Assembly (NCBI GenBank): GCA_963701015.1
Contig: OY969556.1
Coordinates: 3,472,001 to 3,536,000 of the forward strand
Reading direction: 5' to 3'
Origin: MFD09286-c1 sp963701015
Lineage (GTDB): Bacteria > Bacteroidota > Bacteroidia > Bacteroidales > DTGW01
Length of the DNA stretch: 64,000 nt
Numbering within the stretch: the first letter of the stretch is position 1; every line of letters begins with the position of its first letter. Positions 48,210 through 57,505 of this stretch are shown piece by piece. A program made the translations under genes and the position numbers. The notes under the pieces were generated by a model. It was not told the origin of the DNA and ran no database searches. It saw only the letters and a list, made by a program, of their open reading frames with translations.

Positions 48210-48779
48210 TTATATATTTTTCTCAATATAATTAATCAGGCTGTGAATTGCTTTAATATGAATTTCCTGAACGCGATCGGAATATTTTGATTGTGGGGCA
48301 CGTATCTCAACATCAGCAATTAATGCCAGCTTTCCACCAGTCTTTCCTGTAAGTGCAACAATTTTCATTCCCTTTTGCTTGGCAACATTTGCTGCATTTA
48401 ATATATTCTCGGAATTGCCACTGGTACTAATTGCCAGTAAAACATCGCCATTATTGCCTAATGCTTCAATATATCTTGAAAAAACTGCATTAAACCCATA
48501 ATCATTGGCAACACAAGTAATATGAGCAGCATCGGATATTGCTATTGCTGGCAGAGCCTTTCTGTCATCACGAAACCGACCACTCAACTCTTCGGCAAAA
48601 TGCATTGCGTCGCACATACTTCCACCATTTCCACACGAAAGTATTTTATTGCCGTTTTTTAAAGCATTCACCATTATGTTACCGGCGCTAACAAGCTTCT
48701 CAAAATTTTTAGGATCGGCAATATATTTTGTAAGCACTTCATGCGCTTCTTTAAAATCCGACTCAAATATGTTTTCCAT
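48210..48779 (-). CDS. gmhA: Phosphoheptose isomerase
   Basis: SIS-domain enzyme that converts sedoheptulose-7-phosphate to D-glycero-D-manno-heptose-7-phosphate, the first step of LPS heptose synthesis. The 189 residues contain GNGGSMCDAMHFAEELSGRF, LLAISTSGNSENILNA and the C-terminal VQEIHIKAIHSLINYIE. It acts before RfaE2, encoded at 9.1 kb. The kinase and phosphatase (hldA-type and gmhB) are not in the window. Confidence 0.95.
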   Translation of the reverse strand: MENIFESDFKEAHEVLTKYIADPKNFEKLVSAGNIMVNALKNGNKILSCGNGGSMCDAMHFAEELSGRFRDDRKALPAIAISDAAHITCVANDYGFNAVFSRYIEALGNNGDVLLAISTSGNSENILNAANVAKQKGMKIVALTGKTGGKLALIADVEIRAPQSKYSDRVQEIHIKAIHSLINYIEKNI

Positions 48780-48942
48780 TTAAATAATTTATAAGAACAA
48801 AAATCGTAAAACAATCTATGAAAAAAAAATAATATAGTTTTAAACTAATTTTTTGAAAGAATTTTTAAACAAGCAGTCAAATGAATTGTTTCTATAATAA
48901 AATTGATTTGAAATTTACATATAGTAACTAAAAATCATTGCT

Positions 48943-49560
48943 TTGAAAACTAAATTTTACTTATCCATTATTTTAGTATTTGTTTTGGTAAATCATATTT
49001 TTGCCAAAACTGATACTATATCGAATGTTGGTTATACATTCTCCCCTTCAACTTTAACTATTAATGTTGGCGATATTGTTATATTTTCACTTGCTAATAT
49101 TCATGATGCTGTTGAAGTTAACAAAGATGTTTGGGATGCCGAAGGAAACACATCCAATGGTGGGTTTAGTGTTGGTTACGGTGGAGGTACTGTGGTATTC
49201 AATACCGCTGGTACGTTCTATTATGTATGTCAACCACATGCAAGTTTGGGAATGAGAGGTGAAATAATTGTAAATTCTACTACTTCAATAAATATTGAGA
49301 ATAAATCTTTTGCACCCAATATTTATCCTAATCCGGCAAGTGAAGTTATTAATGCCGATTTGAAGAATTTCAGCGGAGATGTTCGAATAAATATTTATGA
49401 TATTACAGGTAAACTGGTCTTAAACAATGAATTGAAAGTATCGGATCAAATGTCATTGCAACAAATTGACATAAGTAAATTAAATGCTGGAAAATATTTA
49501 ATTCAATTTATTTCAAACCAACATACGTCAACTCTATCATTTGTTAAAGTACAGCGTTAA
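48943..49560 (+). CDS. Secreted cupredoxin (plastocyanin-like) with T9SS sorting domain
   Basis: A 205-residue protein with a TTG start (48943) and signal peptide (1-21). Residues 28-112 form a type 1 copper domain with all four ligands visible: His54 (ANIHDAVEV), and Cys96, His99 and Met104 in YVCQPHASLGM. Residues about 126-205 are a T9SS C-terminal sorting domain (IYPNPASEVI, INIYDITGKLV, LNAGKYLIQF). So a small electron-transfer or copper-binding protein is predicted on the cell surface or released. No cognate oxidoreductase is encoded nearby. Confidence 0.9.
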   Translation: MKTKFYLSIILVFVLVNHIFAKTDTISNVGYTFSPSTLTINVGDIVIFSLANIHDAVEVNKDVWDAEGNTSNGGFSVGYGGGTVVFNTAGTFYYVCQPHASLGMRGEIIVNSTTSINIENKSFAPNIYPNPASEVINADLKNFSGDVRINIYDITGKLVLNNELKVSDQMSLQQIDISKLNAGKYLIQFISNQHTSTLSFVKVQR

Positions 49561-49767
49561 AGTGATTTTGAATTTTTAATTTTAGCTTTATTTTCATTTC
49601 AATTTTTATCCATGCAAGTTATCTTTTTTGCTGGAAAAATTGAAATTTACAATTTGTTGATTAAATTATTTCAAAAAAGGATTTGCAATAACCAGCATCT
49701 TACTGTATATTAGTTTTTTATAACTAAATAAATAATGAGAAATTCTATAATATTATTGATGAAAAAC

Positions 49768-49940
49768 TTGTATTTACCTTCAAATTATAGTACTTTAGAT
49801 TCATAATTGGTACCAATGCGTAAATGGTGTAGGCCATAAAACGCCGAAGAAAAGGGCTTCCTGTAAGTCCCAAAATTTTCAAAAAAATTAAAACCGCCTG
49901 ACAGGAACAAAAATTATAAACCTCCAGGCGGTTATTTTTT
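49768..49940 (+). ncRNA. Candidate small RNA with three hairpins and terminator
   Basis: The 400-base gap between the cupredoxin gene and cysK has no convincing ORF. A promoter-like pair (TTG 49768-49770, TACTTTAG 49791-49798, spacing 20) precedes hairpin 1 (GCGT/ACGC outer, ATGG/CCAT inner, 49818-49844), hairpin 2 (GGGCTT/AAG-T-CCC, 49854-49871) and a 9-bp terminator stem ending in TATTTTTT. This would give an RNA of about 135 nt. The promoter match is imperfect (one mismatch). Confidence 0.4.
49892..49940. terminator. Terminator facing cysK, usable on both strands
   Basis: AACCGCCTG (49892-49900) pairs with CAGGCGGTT (49925-49933). A further inner AGG/CCT helix is possible. T-rich tracts flank both sides, so it can end cysK (reverse strand) and any rightward transcript. 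Confidence 0.75.
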
Positions 49941-49960
49941 AGTTACTATATACTGCTTTT

Positions 49961-50872
49961 TTAATATAAACCATCAACAGATAAGTATCTTTCCCCTGTA
50001 TCATAATTAAATGTAAGAATTTTGGCCTTTGCAGGAAGCATTTCAATTTTCTTAGCAACAGCCGCTAACGATGCGCCCGTTGAAATACCAACAAAAATAC
50101 CTTCCTCTTTTGCAATTCGTTGTGCATAATCAAATGCCTCTTCTTTCGTTACTTGAATAATTTCATCGAGAATATCTTTATGTAAATTGCCTGGTATAAA
50201 TCCTGCTCCTATTCCCTGAAGCGGATGTGGACCTGGTTTACCTCCGCTTATAACCGAGGATAATACTGGTTCAACAGCAATCACTTTCAAATTCGGAAAC
50301 TTTAATTTTAATTCTTCTCCAACTCCAGTAATATGACCACCTGTGCCAACTCCGGTAATAAGAAAATCAAAACCATCCGGAAAATCATTTATAATTTCTT
50401 TAGCAGTAGTTTTTTTATGTATCTCAATATTGGCATTGTTTTCAAACTGATCCGGCACCCATGAATTTGGAGTTATTTGAGCAAGTTCCCTTGCCCTTTC
50501 ACGAGCACCTGTCATGCCCTTTTCACGAGGCGTTAATTCAAAACCTGCACCATAAACTGACATTAACCTTCTCCGTTCAACACTAAACGATTCGGGCATA
50601 ACCAATATTAATTTGTACTTTTTAACAGCAGCTACCATTGCCAAACCAATTCCGGTGTTCCCTGAAGTTGGTTCAATTATTACACTATTGGGTTTTAAAA
50701 TGCCTTTACGTTCAGCATCTTCAACCATTGCAAGTGCTATCCTATCTTTAATACTTGCTCCCGGATTTGATTTTTCAAGTTTTATCCAAACTTCAGCCTT
50801 ATTGCCGAACAAATTGTTAATCCTCACGTGTGGTGTACTTCCAATGGTTTCAAGAATAGTATTTGCTTTCAT
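49961..50872 (-). CDS. cysK: Cysteine synthase A
   Basis: PLP enzyme that makes cysteine from O-acetylserine and sulfide. The PLP lysine is Lys42 in [26 protein letters not shown] binds the substrate carboxylate and [11 protein letters not shown] the cofactor phosphate. At 303 residues it fits CysK better than CysM, and the C-terminal [12 protein letters not shown] is typical of CysK. It appears monocistronic with its own terminator. Confidence 0.93.
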   Translation of the reverse strand: MKANTILETIGSTPHVRINNLFGNKAEVWIKLEKSNPGASIKDRIALAMVEDAERKGILKPNSVIIEPTSGNTGIGLAMVAAVKKYKLILVMPESFSVERRRLMSVYGAGFELTPREKGMTGARERARELAQITPNSWVPDQFENNANIEIHKKTTAKEIINDFPDGFDFLITGVGTGGHITGVGEELKLKFPNLKVIAVEPVLSSVISGGKPGPHPLQGIGAGFIPGNLHKDILDEIIQVTKEEAFDYAQRIAKEEGIFVGISTGASLAAVAKKIEMLPAKAKILTFNYDTGERYLSVDGLY

Positions 50873-50940
50873 TTATTCAATATTTACTTTTAGTAAAAAT
50901 AATCAATTATCCCAATAACAATAGTTCCAATGTACAATGG

Positions 50941-50948
50941 CAAAAGTA
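50941..50948 (-). promoter_or_regulatory. Putative -7 element for cysK
   Basis: Reads TACTTTTG on the reverse strand, matching TAnnTTTG, about 70 bases before the start. No clear -33 box. Confidence 0.35.
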
Positions 50949-51035
50949 ATTTTGATGTATTAATTTTTTTTCTACTTTTATACTTCTTAAATTTCAATGA
51001 GTAAAAACCTGTATTAAGATAAAAATTATATACTA

Positions 51036-53843
51036 ATGAAAAATAAAATCTTATTAAGTATTGCGGCAATAATTTTCATTTTCGCAATAAAAACTGTAGC
51101 TCAACCTTTTGATTACTCCAAAAAAATTCCTGTTGATTCTTCTATAAAATTCGGAAAGCTGGCCAATGGAATGGTTTATTATATTAAGAAGAATAAAAAA
51201 CCCGAAAACAGGGCAGAACTTCGATTAGCAGTAAATGCAGGTTCAGTGTTAGAAGATACTGATCAGTTAGGCTTAGCACACTTTACCGAACATATGGCAT
51301 TTAACGGAACCACGCATTTTGCCAAAAACGAATTGGTAAGTTATTTACAATCGGTTGGAGTGAAGTTTGGTGCCGATTTAAATGCTTATACCAGTTTTGA
51401 CCAAACAATTTATATGCTTACAATACCAACTGATTCAGCAGCTGTTCTGGATAAAGGGTTCGATGTACTAAGCGATTGGGCTCATGAACAGACTTTCGAC
51501 AGCACAGAAATTGAAAAAGAACGAGGTGTGGTAATTGAAGAATGGCGTTTGGGGCGAGGTGCTGAACAACGGATGCAAGATAAATATATACCCGTGCTTT
51601 TTCACGACTCACGTTACGCTATTCGTTTACCAATAGGTACAAAAAAATCATTAGAAACATTTCACCGAAATTCTATTGTACGGTTCTATAAAGATTGGTA
51701 CCGTCCTGATTTAATGGCAATAATCGCAGTTGGTGATTTTGATATGGCAAAAATTGAAAAAGAAATTATCGACAAATTTTCAAATATTCCGAACCCAAAA
51801 AATGAAAGGCCCAGAATTGTTTACAATGTACCCGATCATAAAGAAATACTTGCAAGTGTTAATTCCGATAAAGAAGCTGCAGAAGCCGATGTTTCAATAT
51901 TCTACCTTAATAATAAAGAACCTGATATAACTTATGCAAATTATCGCGACCATGCAAAAGAACTACTCTATTTTACAATGTTAAACCAGCGTTTGGATGA
52001 ACTTTCACAATTACCAAATCCTCCATTTTTAGGAGGATATTCAACTGATGGGAATATTGGAGCCAGAACAAAATATGCTTACGTTTCAATGGCCGCTGTT
52101 ACTGATACAGGAATTATGACTGGATTGAAAACACTCTTGGATGAAAATGAAAAGGTGAAAAGATTTGGTTTCACGCAAAGTGAGTTCAACAGGGCCAAAA
52201 AGGATATTTTGAAAATGTATGAAAAATATTATAACGAAAGGGATAAAACAGAATCGTCAAGCTATGCCGATGAATTTATACGAAACTTTTTAAATGGTGA
52301 ATCTATCCCAGGTATAGCATTTGAATATAATTTTATGCAAAAATATTTGCCTGGTGCAAAATTGGAGGAAATTAACCAACTAGCTACAAAATGGATCACA
52401 GATAGTAATCGCGTAGTTATTGTAACAGCACCACAGAAAGAAAGCGTAAAAATGCCTACGGATAAAGAAATTATTCAATTGGTTGAAAATGCTTCAAAAG
52501 CAAATGTAAGCGCTTATAAAGATAAAATTACTGATTCAGAGCTACTAAGTCAAAAACCAAAGCCCGGCAAGGTTATTAAAGAAAATCAAATTAAAGATAT
52601 TGCTGTTACTGAACTAACTTTATCGAATGGTGTAAAAGTAATTTTGAAATCAACCGATTTTAAAAATGACGAAATAAAATTCTCCGCAATAAGTCCTGGT
52701 GGGCAATTCCTTTATCCCGATAAGGACAATTTTTCGGCAAATTTTGCAGCAAATATAATTGATGAAAGCGGTTTAGCTAAATTCTCAATTATAGATTTGC
52801 AAAAAATACTGGCAGGAAAATCTGTAAATGTTACTCCTTATATCAGTAGTTATACCGAAGGACTTAACGGAAATTGTGTGCCTAAAGATATGGAAACAAT
52901 GTTTCAATTAATTTATCTGTATTTCATACAACCACGCTTAGATAGTGCTGCATTTACTTCATTTATTAATAAAGTGAAAGGGTATTTGGCCAATATCGAA
53001 TCTGATCCGCAAATGTTTTACAGCGATACATTGAAACGAATATTATCGCAAAATCACCCGCGTGGTGGAGGAATCCCTAAAGTTTCAGATATTGATAAAA
53101 TTGATTTGCAAAGAGTTTATCAGATTTATAAAGACCGCTTTGCCGATGCCAGTGATTTTACTTTTACAATTGTCGGCAATTTCAATACTGATAGCATAAA
53201 ACCATTGTTGGAAGAATATTTAGGCAGTTTGCCTTCAAATAACAGAAAGGAAAGCTGGAAAGACGTAGGTATAAGACCTCCAAAAGGTGAAGTTTTCAGA
53301 AATATATACAAAGGCACTGATCCAAAAAGTCGCGTGAACATGATTTTTACAGGAGAAACCAAATATTCACCTGAAGAAGCGTATTATTTAAAATCGTTGG
53401 CTGATATATTAGAAATTCGCTTAATTGAAGTATTACGTGAAGAAAAGAGTGGAGTTTATGGCGTAGGTGCAATGGCCGCAATGGGCAGAATACCTTATCA
53501 AAATTACACAATAAAAATCCAATTCCCTTGTGGACCTGAAAACGTTGATTCACTTGTAAGTGAAACCTGGCAAATAATTAAAGAAATTCAAAAAAATGGC
53601 ATTTCTGATAAAAATTTGAATAAAATTAAAGAAACCCAGGAACGTGAATTGGAAGTGAGCCTAAAAACCAATGGCTATTGGATGAACTTCCTCGAAAACA
53701 GCAGTTTTTATAATGATAATATGTCGGAAATCCTAAAAAAGAAAGAAATGATAGAAAAGCTGACATCGAAGGATATTCAAAATGTAGCCAATAAATATTT
53801 TAATGAAAAATATATTAAAGTAGTTTTATACCCGCAGAAATAA
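51036..53843 (+). CDS. Large secreted M16 family zinc protease (PqqL-like)
   Basis: A 935-residue insulinase-family protease with a signal peptide (1-22) and two fused M16 units. The catalytic HxxEH is HFTEH at 82-86 with the downstream glutamate in ERGVVIEEWRLGRG; the second unit (from about residue 530) lacks the zinc motif and forms the lid, as in the family. A periplasmic location is likely. It differs from the 406-residue M16 protein at 28 kb, which has no signal peptide. Confidence 0.93.
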   Translation: MKNKILLSIAAIIFIFAIKTVAQPFDYSKKIPVDSSIKFGKLANGMVYYIKKNKKPENRAELRLAVNAGSVLEDTDQLGLAHFTEHMAFNGTTHFAKNELVSYLQSVGVKFGADLNAYTSFDQTIYMLTIPTDSAAVLDKGFDVLSDWAHEQTFDSTEIEKERGVVIEEWRLGRGAEQRMQDKYIPVLFHDSRYAIRLPIGTKKSLETFHRNSIVRFYKDWYRPDLMAIIAVGDFDMAKIEKEIIDKFSNIPNPKNERPRIVYNVPDHKEILASVNSDKEAAEADVSIFYLNNKEPDITYANYRDHAKELLYFTMLNQRLDELSQLPNPPFLGGYSTDGNIGARTKYAYVSMAAVTDTGIMTGLKTLLDENEKVKRFGFTQSEFNRAKKDILKMYEKYYNERDKTESSSYADEFIRNFLNGESIPGIAFEYNFMQKYLPGAKLEEINQLATKWITDSNRVVIVTAPQKESVKMPTDKEIIQLVENASKANVSAYKDKITDSELLSQKPKPGKVIKENQIKDIAVTELTLSNGVKVILKSTDFKNDEIKFSAISPGGQFLYPDKDNFSANFAANIIDESGLAKFSIIDLQKILAGKSVNVTPYISSYTEGLNGNCVPKDMETMFQLIYLYFIQPRLDSAAFTSFINKVKGYLANIESDPQMFYSDTLKRILSQNHPRGGGIPKVSDIDKIDLQRVYQIYKDRFADASDFTFTIVGNFNTDSIKPLLEEYLGSLPSNNRKESWKDVGIRPPKGEVFRNIYKGTDPKSRVNMIFTGETKYSPEEAYYLKSLADILEIRLIEVLREEKSGVYGVGAMAAMGRIPYQNYTIKIQFPCGPENVDSLVSETWQIIKEIQKNGISDKNLNKIKETQERELEVSLKTNGYWMNFLENSSFYNDNMSEILKKKEMIEKLTSKDIQNVANKYFNEKYIKVVLYPQK

Positions 53844-53860
53844 ATTCTTAAATACTAAAC

Positions 53861-53898
53861 AAAAAAGCTCCGGAAATAAATAGTCCCGGAGCTTTTTT
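53861..53898. terminator. Bidirectional terminator after the large M16 gene
   Basis: AAAAAAGCTCCGG (53861-53873) pairs with CCGGAGCTTTTTT (53886-53898), giving A- and T-runs on opposite sides. It can serve the M16 gene and the convergent NUDIX gene. Confidence 0.85.
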
Positions 53899-53918
53899 TA
53901 TTTCATTAAACCGTTAAA

Positions 53919-54695
53919 TTATAACATAATATCAAAATTATTTTTCTTTAATTGTAAATATACTTCCTTATTAAACCAATACAATTGTGCCGGTTTGTGT
54001 GAAACCTTTTCCTGTTTTTCGTTTAATGGTGCAATAAATGGCATTTTCAACAATTTACGCCTGAAATTTCTTTTATCGAATTTAGCATTTAAAATTGTTT
54101 CAAAAATTTTTTGCAACAAACCCAATGAAAATTTATCAGGTAATAGTTCAAAAACCAAAGGATTATATTGAATATTATCACGTAAATAAGTCAAGGCATC
54201 CTGCATAATTTGTTTATGGTCATAAGCCATATCTAAAGGCATATCTTCTAAATCGTACCAAGCCGGGTTGAATTTAAACATTTCGGGATGCTGTTTTTGG
54301 ATAGTAACCGCCAAATTGTATTTATTCACATCAATTAATGAATAGAAACCCACAGAAACGACACGTTCATATGGATCCTGACGGATTCCTTTCAGCCAGC
54401 GAATATCACGTTCTTGCTTCCTAATACGATCAACATCGCCAAACGTTTTAAACTGGTGAAGTGCAATTTCTTCAATTCCCGTATATTCTATCATTACCCG
54501 ATTTGCAGCATTTTCAATATTTTCATCGGCATTTACATGACTGCCTGGAAGTAATTTATCTGCAAATATTACTTCACGAGTTTTTGCATCAAGCATAACC
54601 CTATCAAGCAATAAAACCCTGAGCTTTTCAATATCATATCCAAAAATGACACAATCTACTGATACATAGTCACTGAAAGACATTTTGTTTTCCAA
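53919..54695 (-). CDS. NrtR-type regulator: degenerate NUDIX domain plus winged helix
   Basis: A 258-residue protein with an N-terminal NUDIX fold (about 8-150) and a C-terminal winged-helix DNA-binding region (about 170-240). The Nudix box is broken: G-S-H-V-N-A-D-E... followed by RVMIEYTG where active enzymes have REUxEEuG, so two catalytic glutamates are lost. This pattern is typical of NUDIX-derived transcription regulators (NrtR, AraR-like) that bind a sugar or ADP-ribose-like ligand. The regulated genes are not apparent from its neighbours kdsB and the M16 protease. Confidence 0.82.
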   Translation of the reverse strand: MENKMSFSDYVSVDCVIFGYDIEKLRVLLLDRVMLDAKTREVIFADKLLPGSHVNADENIENAANRVMIEYTGIEEIALHQFKTFGDVDRIRKQERDIRWLKGIRQDPYERVVSVGFYSLIDVNKYNLAVTIQKQHPEMFKFNPAWYDLEDMPLDMAYDHKQIMQDALTYLRDNIQYNPLVFELLPDKFSLGLLQKIFETILNAKFDKRNFRRKLLKMPFIAPLNEKQEKVSHKPAQLYWFNKEVYLQLKKNNFDIML

Positions 54696-54711
54696 TTTAT
54701 TATTAATTAAA

Positions 54712-54719
54712 CAAATGTA
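54712..54719 (-). promoter_or_regulatory. Putative -7 element for the NUDIX regulator
   Basis: Reads TACATTTG on the reverse strand, matching TAnnTTTG, in the 37-base gap after kdsB, suggesting the regulator has its own promoter. The -33 box is not evident. Confidence 0.35.
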
Positions 54720-54732
54720 ATAATTCTATTCC

Positions 54733-55482
54733 CTAATTTAATAATCCTTTAACTTTTTCTAAATCGTCAGGCGTATCAATTGCAATAGTCTCGAAATCAG
54801 TTGTTTCAACATATATCTTATATCCATTTTCTAACCATCGGTTCTGTTCCAGCGATTCTGCTAATTCTAATGACGAAGAAGGTAAAGCGGTAATTTCTTT
54901 CAAAACAGGTACACGATAAGCATAAATTCCAAGATGTTTTAAAAATTGAAATGAAACTGCCCAATTTTCATTTGGTTCATTTCGGACGAATGGTATTGGC
55001 GAACGGCTGAAATAAATAGCCAATGCTTCTTTATTACGAATAACTTTCACAACATTGGGATTAAATATTTCATCCTTTTCAGTTATTTTTTTTGCCAATG
55101 TTGCAATCTGAACCGTTTCATCTTCGAAACAACTTTTCAATAACCTAATTTGTTCTGGTTTAATGAATGGTTCATCACCCTGAATGTTAATTACCACATC
55201 AAATTTTATATTTAATTCAGGAGAAATAATTTTACGAATGGCTTCGGAACATCTATCTGTCCCACTTTTATGATCTTTTGAGGTCATTATTACATTCCCG
55301 TTGAATGATTGTACATTAACTGCAATGCGTTCATCATCAGTAGCAACATATACTTGTTCCAATGCTTTGGATGCCTGCTCATACACCCGCTGTATCATTG
55401 TTTTTCCACCTATATCGGCTAAAGGTTTTCCCGGAAAACGTGTTGAAGCAAATCGGGCAGGAATAATTCCAACAAACTGCAT
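54733..55482 (-). CDS. kdsB: 3-deoxy-manno-octulosonate cytidylyltransferase
   Basis: Makes CMP-Kdo, the activated sugar that links lipid A to the LPS core. The 249 residues begin MQFVGIIPARFASTRFPGKPL (nucleotide-binding loop), followed by VYVATDDERIA, MTSKDHKSGTDRCSEA, VVINIQGDEPFI and YFSRSPIPFVR. All are diagnostic for KdsB. It complements the heptose genes elsewhere in the window and confirms a Kdo-containing LPS. Confidence 0.97.
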   Translation of the reverse strand: MQFVGIIPARFASTRFPGKPLADIGGKTMIQRVYEQASKALEQVYVATDDERIAVNVQSFNGNVIMTSKDHKSGTDRCSEAIRKIISPELNIKFDVVINIQGDEPFIKPEQIRLLKSCFEDETVQIATLAKKITEKDEIFNPNVVKVIRNKEALAIYFSRSPIPFVRNEPNENWAVSFQFLKHLGIYAYRVPVLKEITALPSSSLELAESLEQNRWLENGYKIYVETTDFETIAIDTPDDLEKVKGLLN

Positions 55483-55695
55483 ATTTATTCGTATTAAAAA
55501 CTAAATATACAAATTAACCGCAAAAAAATATAAAAAACATCACTGCCCAACATTAATAAAATTTAAAAACAAACCGCTTAATTGGACTTGTAATTTTTGA
55601 AAACAAATTAAGTTTATGAATGTGACAATTTAAAAATTACATAATATTTTATAAAATTTAAACAATTGCAAATTAGCAAAGAACAAGATTAATTG

Positions 55696-55703
55696 TAATT
55701 TTG
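55696..55703 (+). promoter_or_regulatory. Putative -7 element for the sigma-54 activator operon
   Basis: TAATTTTG matches TAnnTTTG, 33 bases before the ATG at 55737. No TTTG lies at the expected -33 distance. The rest of the 254-base gap after kdsB is AT-rich without visible structure. Confidence 0.4.
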
Positions 55704-55736
55704 TCAGGTTGAAATAATTTGTGTCAGTTTTTAAAA

Positions 55737-56963
55737 ATGGATATTCAGGGAATAAAGCAACGATTCGGAATTATAGGTAATTACAGTGGTTTGAACCGTG
55801 CCATTGATATTGCGCGTCAGGTAGCTCCTACAGATTTATCTGTTTTGATAACTGGTCCAAGTGGATCGGGCAAAGAAATATTCCCTCAAATTATACATCA
55901 GTTTAGTGCGCGAAAACATGGCCAGTATATTGCGGTTAACTGCGGAGCAATTCCAGAAGGTACAATTGATTCAGAACTTTTTGGTCACGAAAAAGGTTCA
56001 TTTACAGGTGCTCACGAAAGTCGTAAAGGTTATTTTGAAGTAGCGGATGGCGGTACTATATTTTTGGATGAAGTAGCCGAATTGCCTTTATCTACCCAGG
56101 TTCGACTTTTACGCGTTTTAGAAGCCGGTGAATTTATCAGGGTTGGTTCTTCAAAAGTGCAGAAAACTAATGTTAGAGTTGTTGCTGCTACTAATGTTGA
56201 TGTTACCAGGGCCATTCAAAATGCAAAATTTCGTGAAGACCTTTTTTACAGGTTAAATACGGTTCCTATTCAAGTTCCGCCATTGCGCGAAAGAATTGAT
56301 GATATTTATCTTCTTTTTAAAAAATTTGCCAATGACTTTGCCGAACGTTACCGAATGCCCGCAATTAACCTGGATGAAGAAGCTATTAAAGTGCTTGAAT
56401 TATATGAATGGCCAGGTAATATAAGACAATTGAAAAATATAACAGAACAAATTTCGATAATTGAAAAACCTCGTATTATTGATGTTAATATTTTAAAACG
56501 TTATTTGCCCGATTTCCAGGAAGTGCGTTTGCCTGCATTATTAAAATCAGGTTCCACGGAACCTTCATTTGCATCTGAACGCGAAATTTTGTACAAAATT
56601 CTTTTCGATATGAAAAGTGATATGAACGATTTGAAAAAATTAGTTCTTGGATATATGCAAACAGGAAAATCGTCTTCCGATCTGGGTTCAGACAGCCAAA
56701 ATACTTTTAACCGTTTATTTAATGACGTTGATATTCCAAATGGAAATACGGTTAAGCCTTTTGATATTAAAAAACAACACGAAGAAAATATTCAGGATAC
56801 TGAAGAAATATTTGAAGAATCACTTTCAATCGTCGATAAAGAGGTTGAACTCATAAAAAAAGCGCTTGATAAACACAATGGAAAAAGAAAATTAGCTGCA
56901 GATGAACTAGGAATTTCAGAACGAACGTTGTATAGAAAGATTAAAGAATATAATTTAGAGTAA
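55737..56963 (+). CDS. Sigma-54 interacting AAA+ transcription activator without receiver domain
   Basis: The 408-residue protein starts directly with the AAA+ domain (MDIQGIKQRFGIIGNYSGLNR). Walker A is GPSGSGKE (40-47), the sigma-54-contacting loop is GSFTGA (87-92, serine for the usual alanine), and Walker B is GGTIFLDEVAEL. A C-terminal Fis-type helix-turn-helix ends the protein (KRKLAADELGISERTLYRKIKEYNLE region). An earlier TTG at 55719 is possible, but the ATG at 55737 fits the family. No N-terminal sensory domain exists, so control must come by protein contact or expression level. lptE follows 8 bases later. Confidence 0.9.
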   Translation: MDIQGIKQRFGIIGNYSGLNRAIDIARQVAPTDLSVLITGPSGSGKEIFPQIIHQFSARKHGQYIAVNCGAIPEGTIDSELFGHEKGSFTGAHESRKGYFEVADGGTIFLDEVAELPLSTQVRLLRVLEAGEFIRVGSSKVQKTNVRVVAATNVDVTRAIQNAKFREDLFYRLNTVPIQVPPLRERIDDIYLLFKKFANDFAERYRMPAINLDEEAIKVLELYEWPGNIRQLKNITEQISIIEKPRIIDVNILKRYLPDFQEVRLPALLKSGSTEPSFASEREILYKILFDMKSDMNDLKKLVLGYMQTGKSSSDLGSDSQNTFNRLFNDVDIPNGNTVKPFDIKKQHEENIQDTEEIFEESLSIVDKEVELIKKALDKHNGKRKLAADELGISERTLYRKIKEYNLE

Positions 56964-56971
56964 TTTTTTGA

Positions 56972-57502
56972 ATGATGATTTTATGTAATAAAAATATATA
57001 TTTTAGAATTAGTGCCGTTGCATTGTTAATTTCGATAGTATGTGTATCGTGCTTTACTGTCAGTTATTCAACAACCGGGGCATCAATTTCGCCCGATTTA
57101 AAAACTTTGTCAATAGTAACTTTTCAAAATCGTTCGGCAGCTCCACCTTCTTTCGCACAAGATTTTACCGATGCATTTGTATCAAAATGCCGTTCAAATA
57201 CCAAATTAACAATTGTTACTGAAGGTGGCGAAGCAAACTTCGAAGGCGAAATTGTAGGTTACGATGCAAAACCCACAGCAATCCAGGGTAATGAAACTGC
57301 CGCACAAAACAGGTTAACTATTACAGTGCATGTTAGATTTAACAATTCGGTTGATCCTAAGTTTAATTATGATTCTAATTTTTCGAGGTACAAAGATTAT
57401 CCAAGTTCACAATCACTTGAACAAGCAGCAACTGCATATAGTGCCGATTTGATTGACCAATTAACAGAAGATATTTTTAATAAAGCTTTTGTAAACTGGT
57501 AA
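56972..57502 (+). CDS. lptE: LPS-assembly lipoprotein LptE
   Basis: Outer-membrane lipoprotein that plugs LptD during LPS insertion. The 176 residues have a hydrophobic leader and lipobox ending CVSC at Cys27, then FTVSYSTTGASISPDLKTLSIVTFQNRS and the RLTITVHVRFNNSVDP strand region that typify the Bacteroidota LptE. In this phylum it sits between a sigma-54 activator and a TPR gene ahead of secG, as here. Confidence 0.88.
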   Translation: MMILCNKNIYFRISAVALLISIVCVSCFTVSYSTTGASISPDLKTLSIVTFQNRSAAPPSFAQDFTDAFVSKCRSNTKLTIVTEGGEANFEGEIVGYDAKPTAIQGNETAAQNRLTITVHVRFNNSVDPKFNYDSNFSRYKDYPSSQSLEQAATAYSADLIDQLTEDIFNKAFVNW

Positions 57503-57505
57503 ATT

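Noticed and set aside
49612..49713. Short forward ORF of 33 codons in the gap before cysK
   Set aside because: Too short, no conserved motif, and outside the structured part of the gap.
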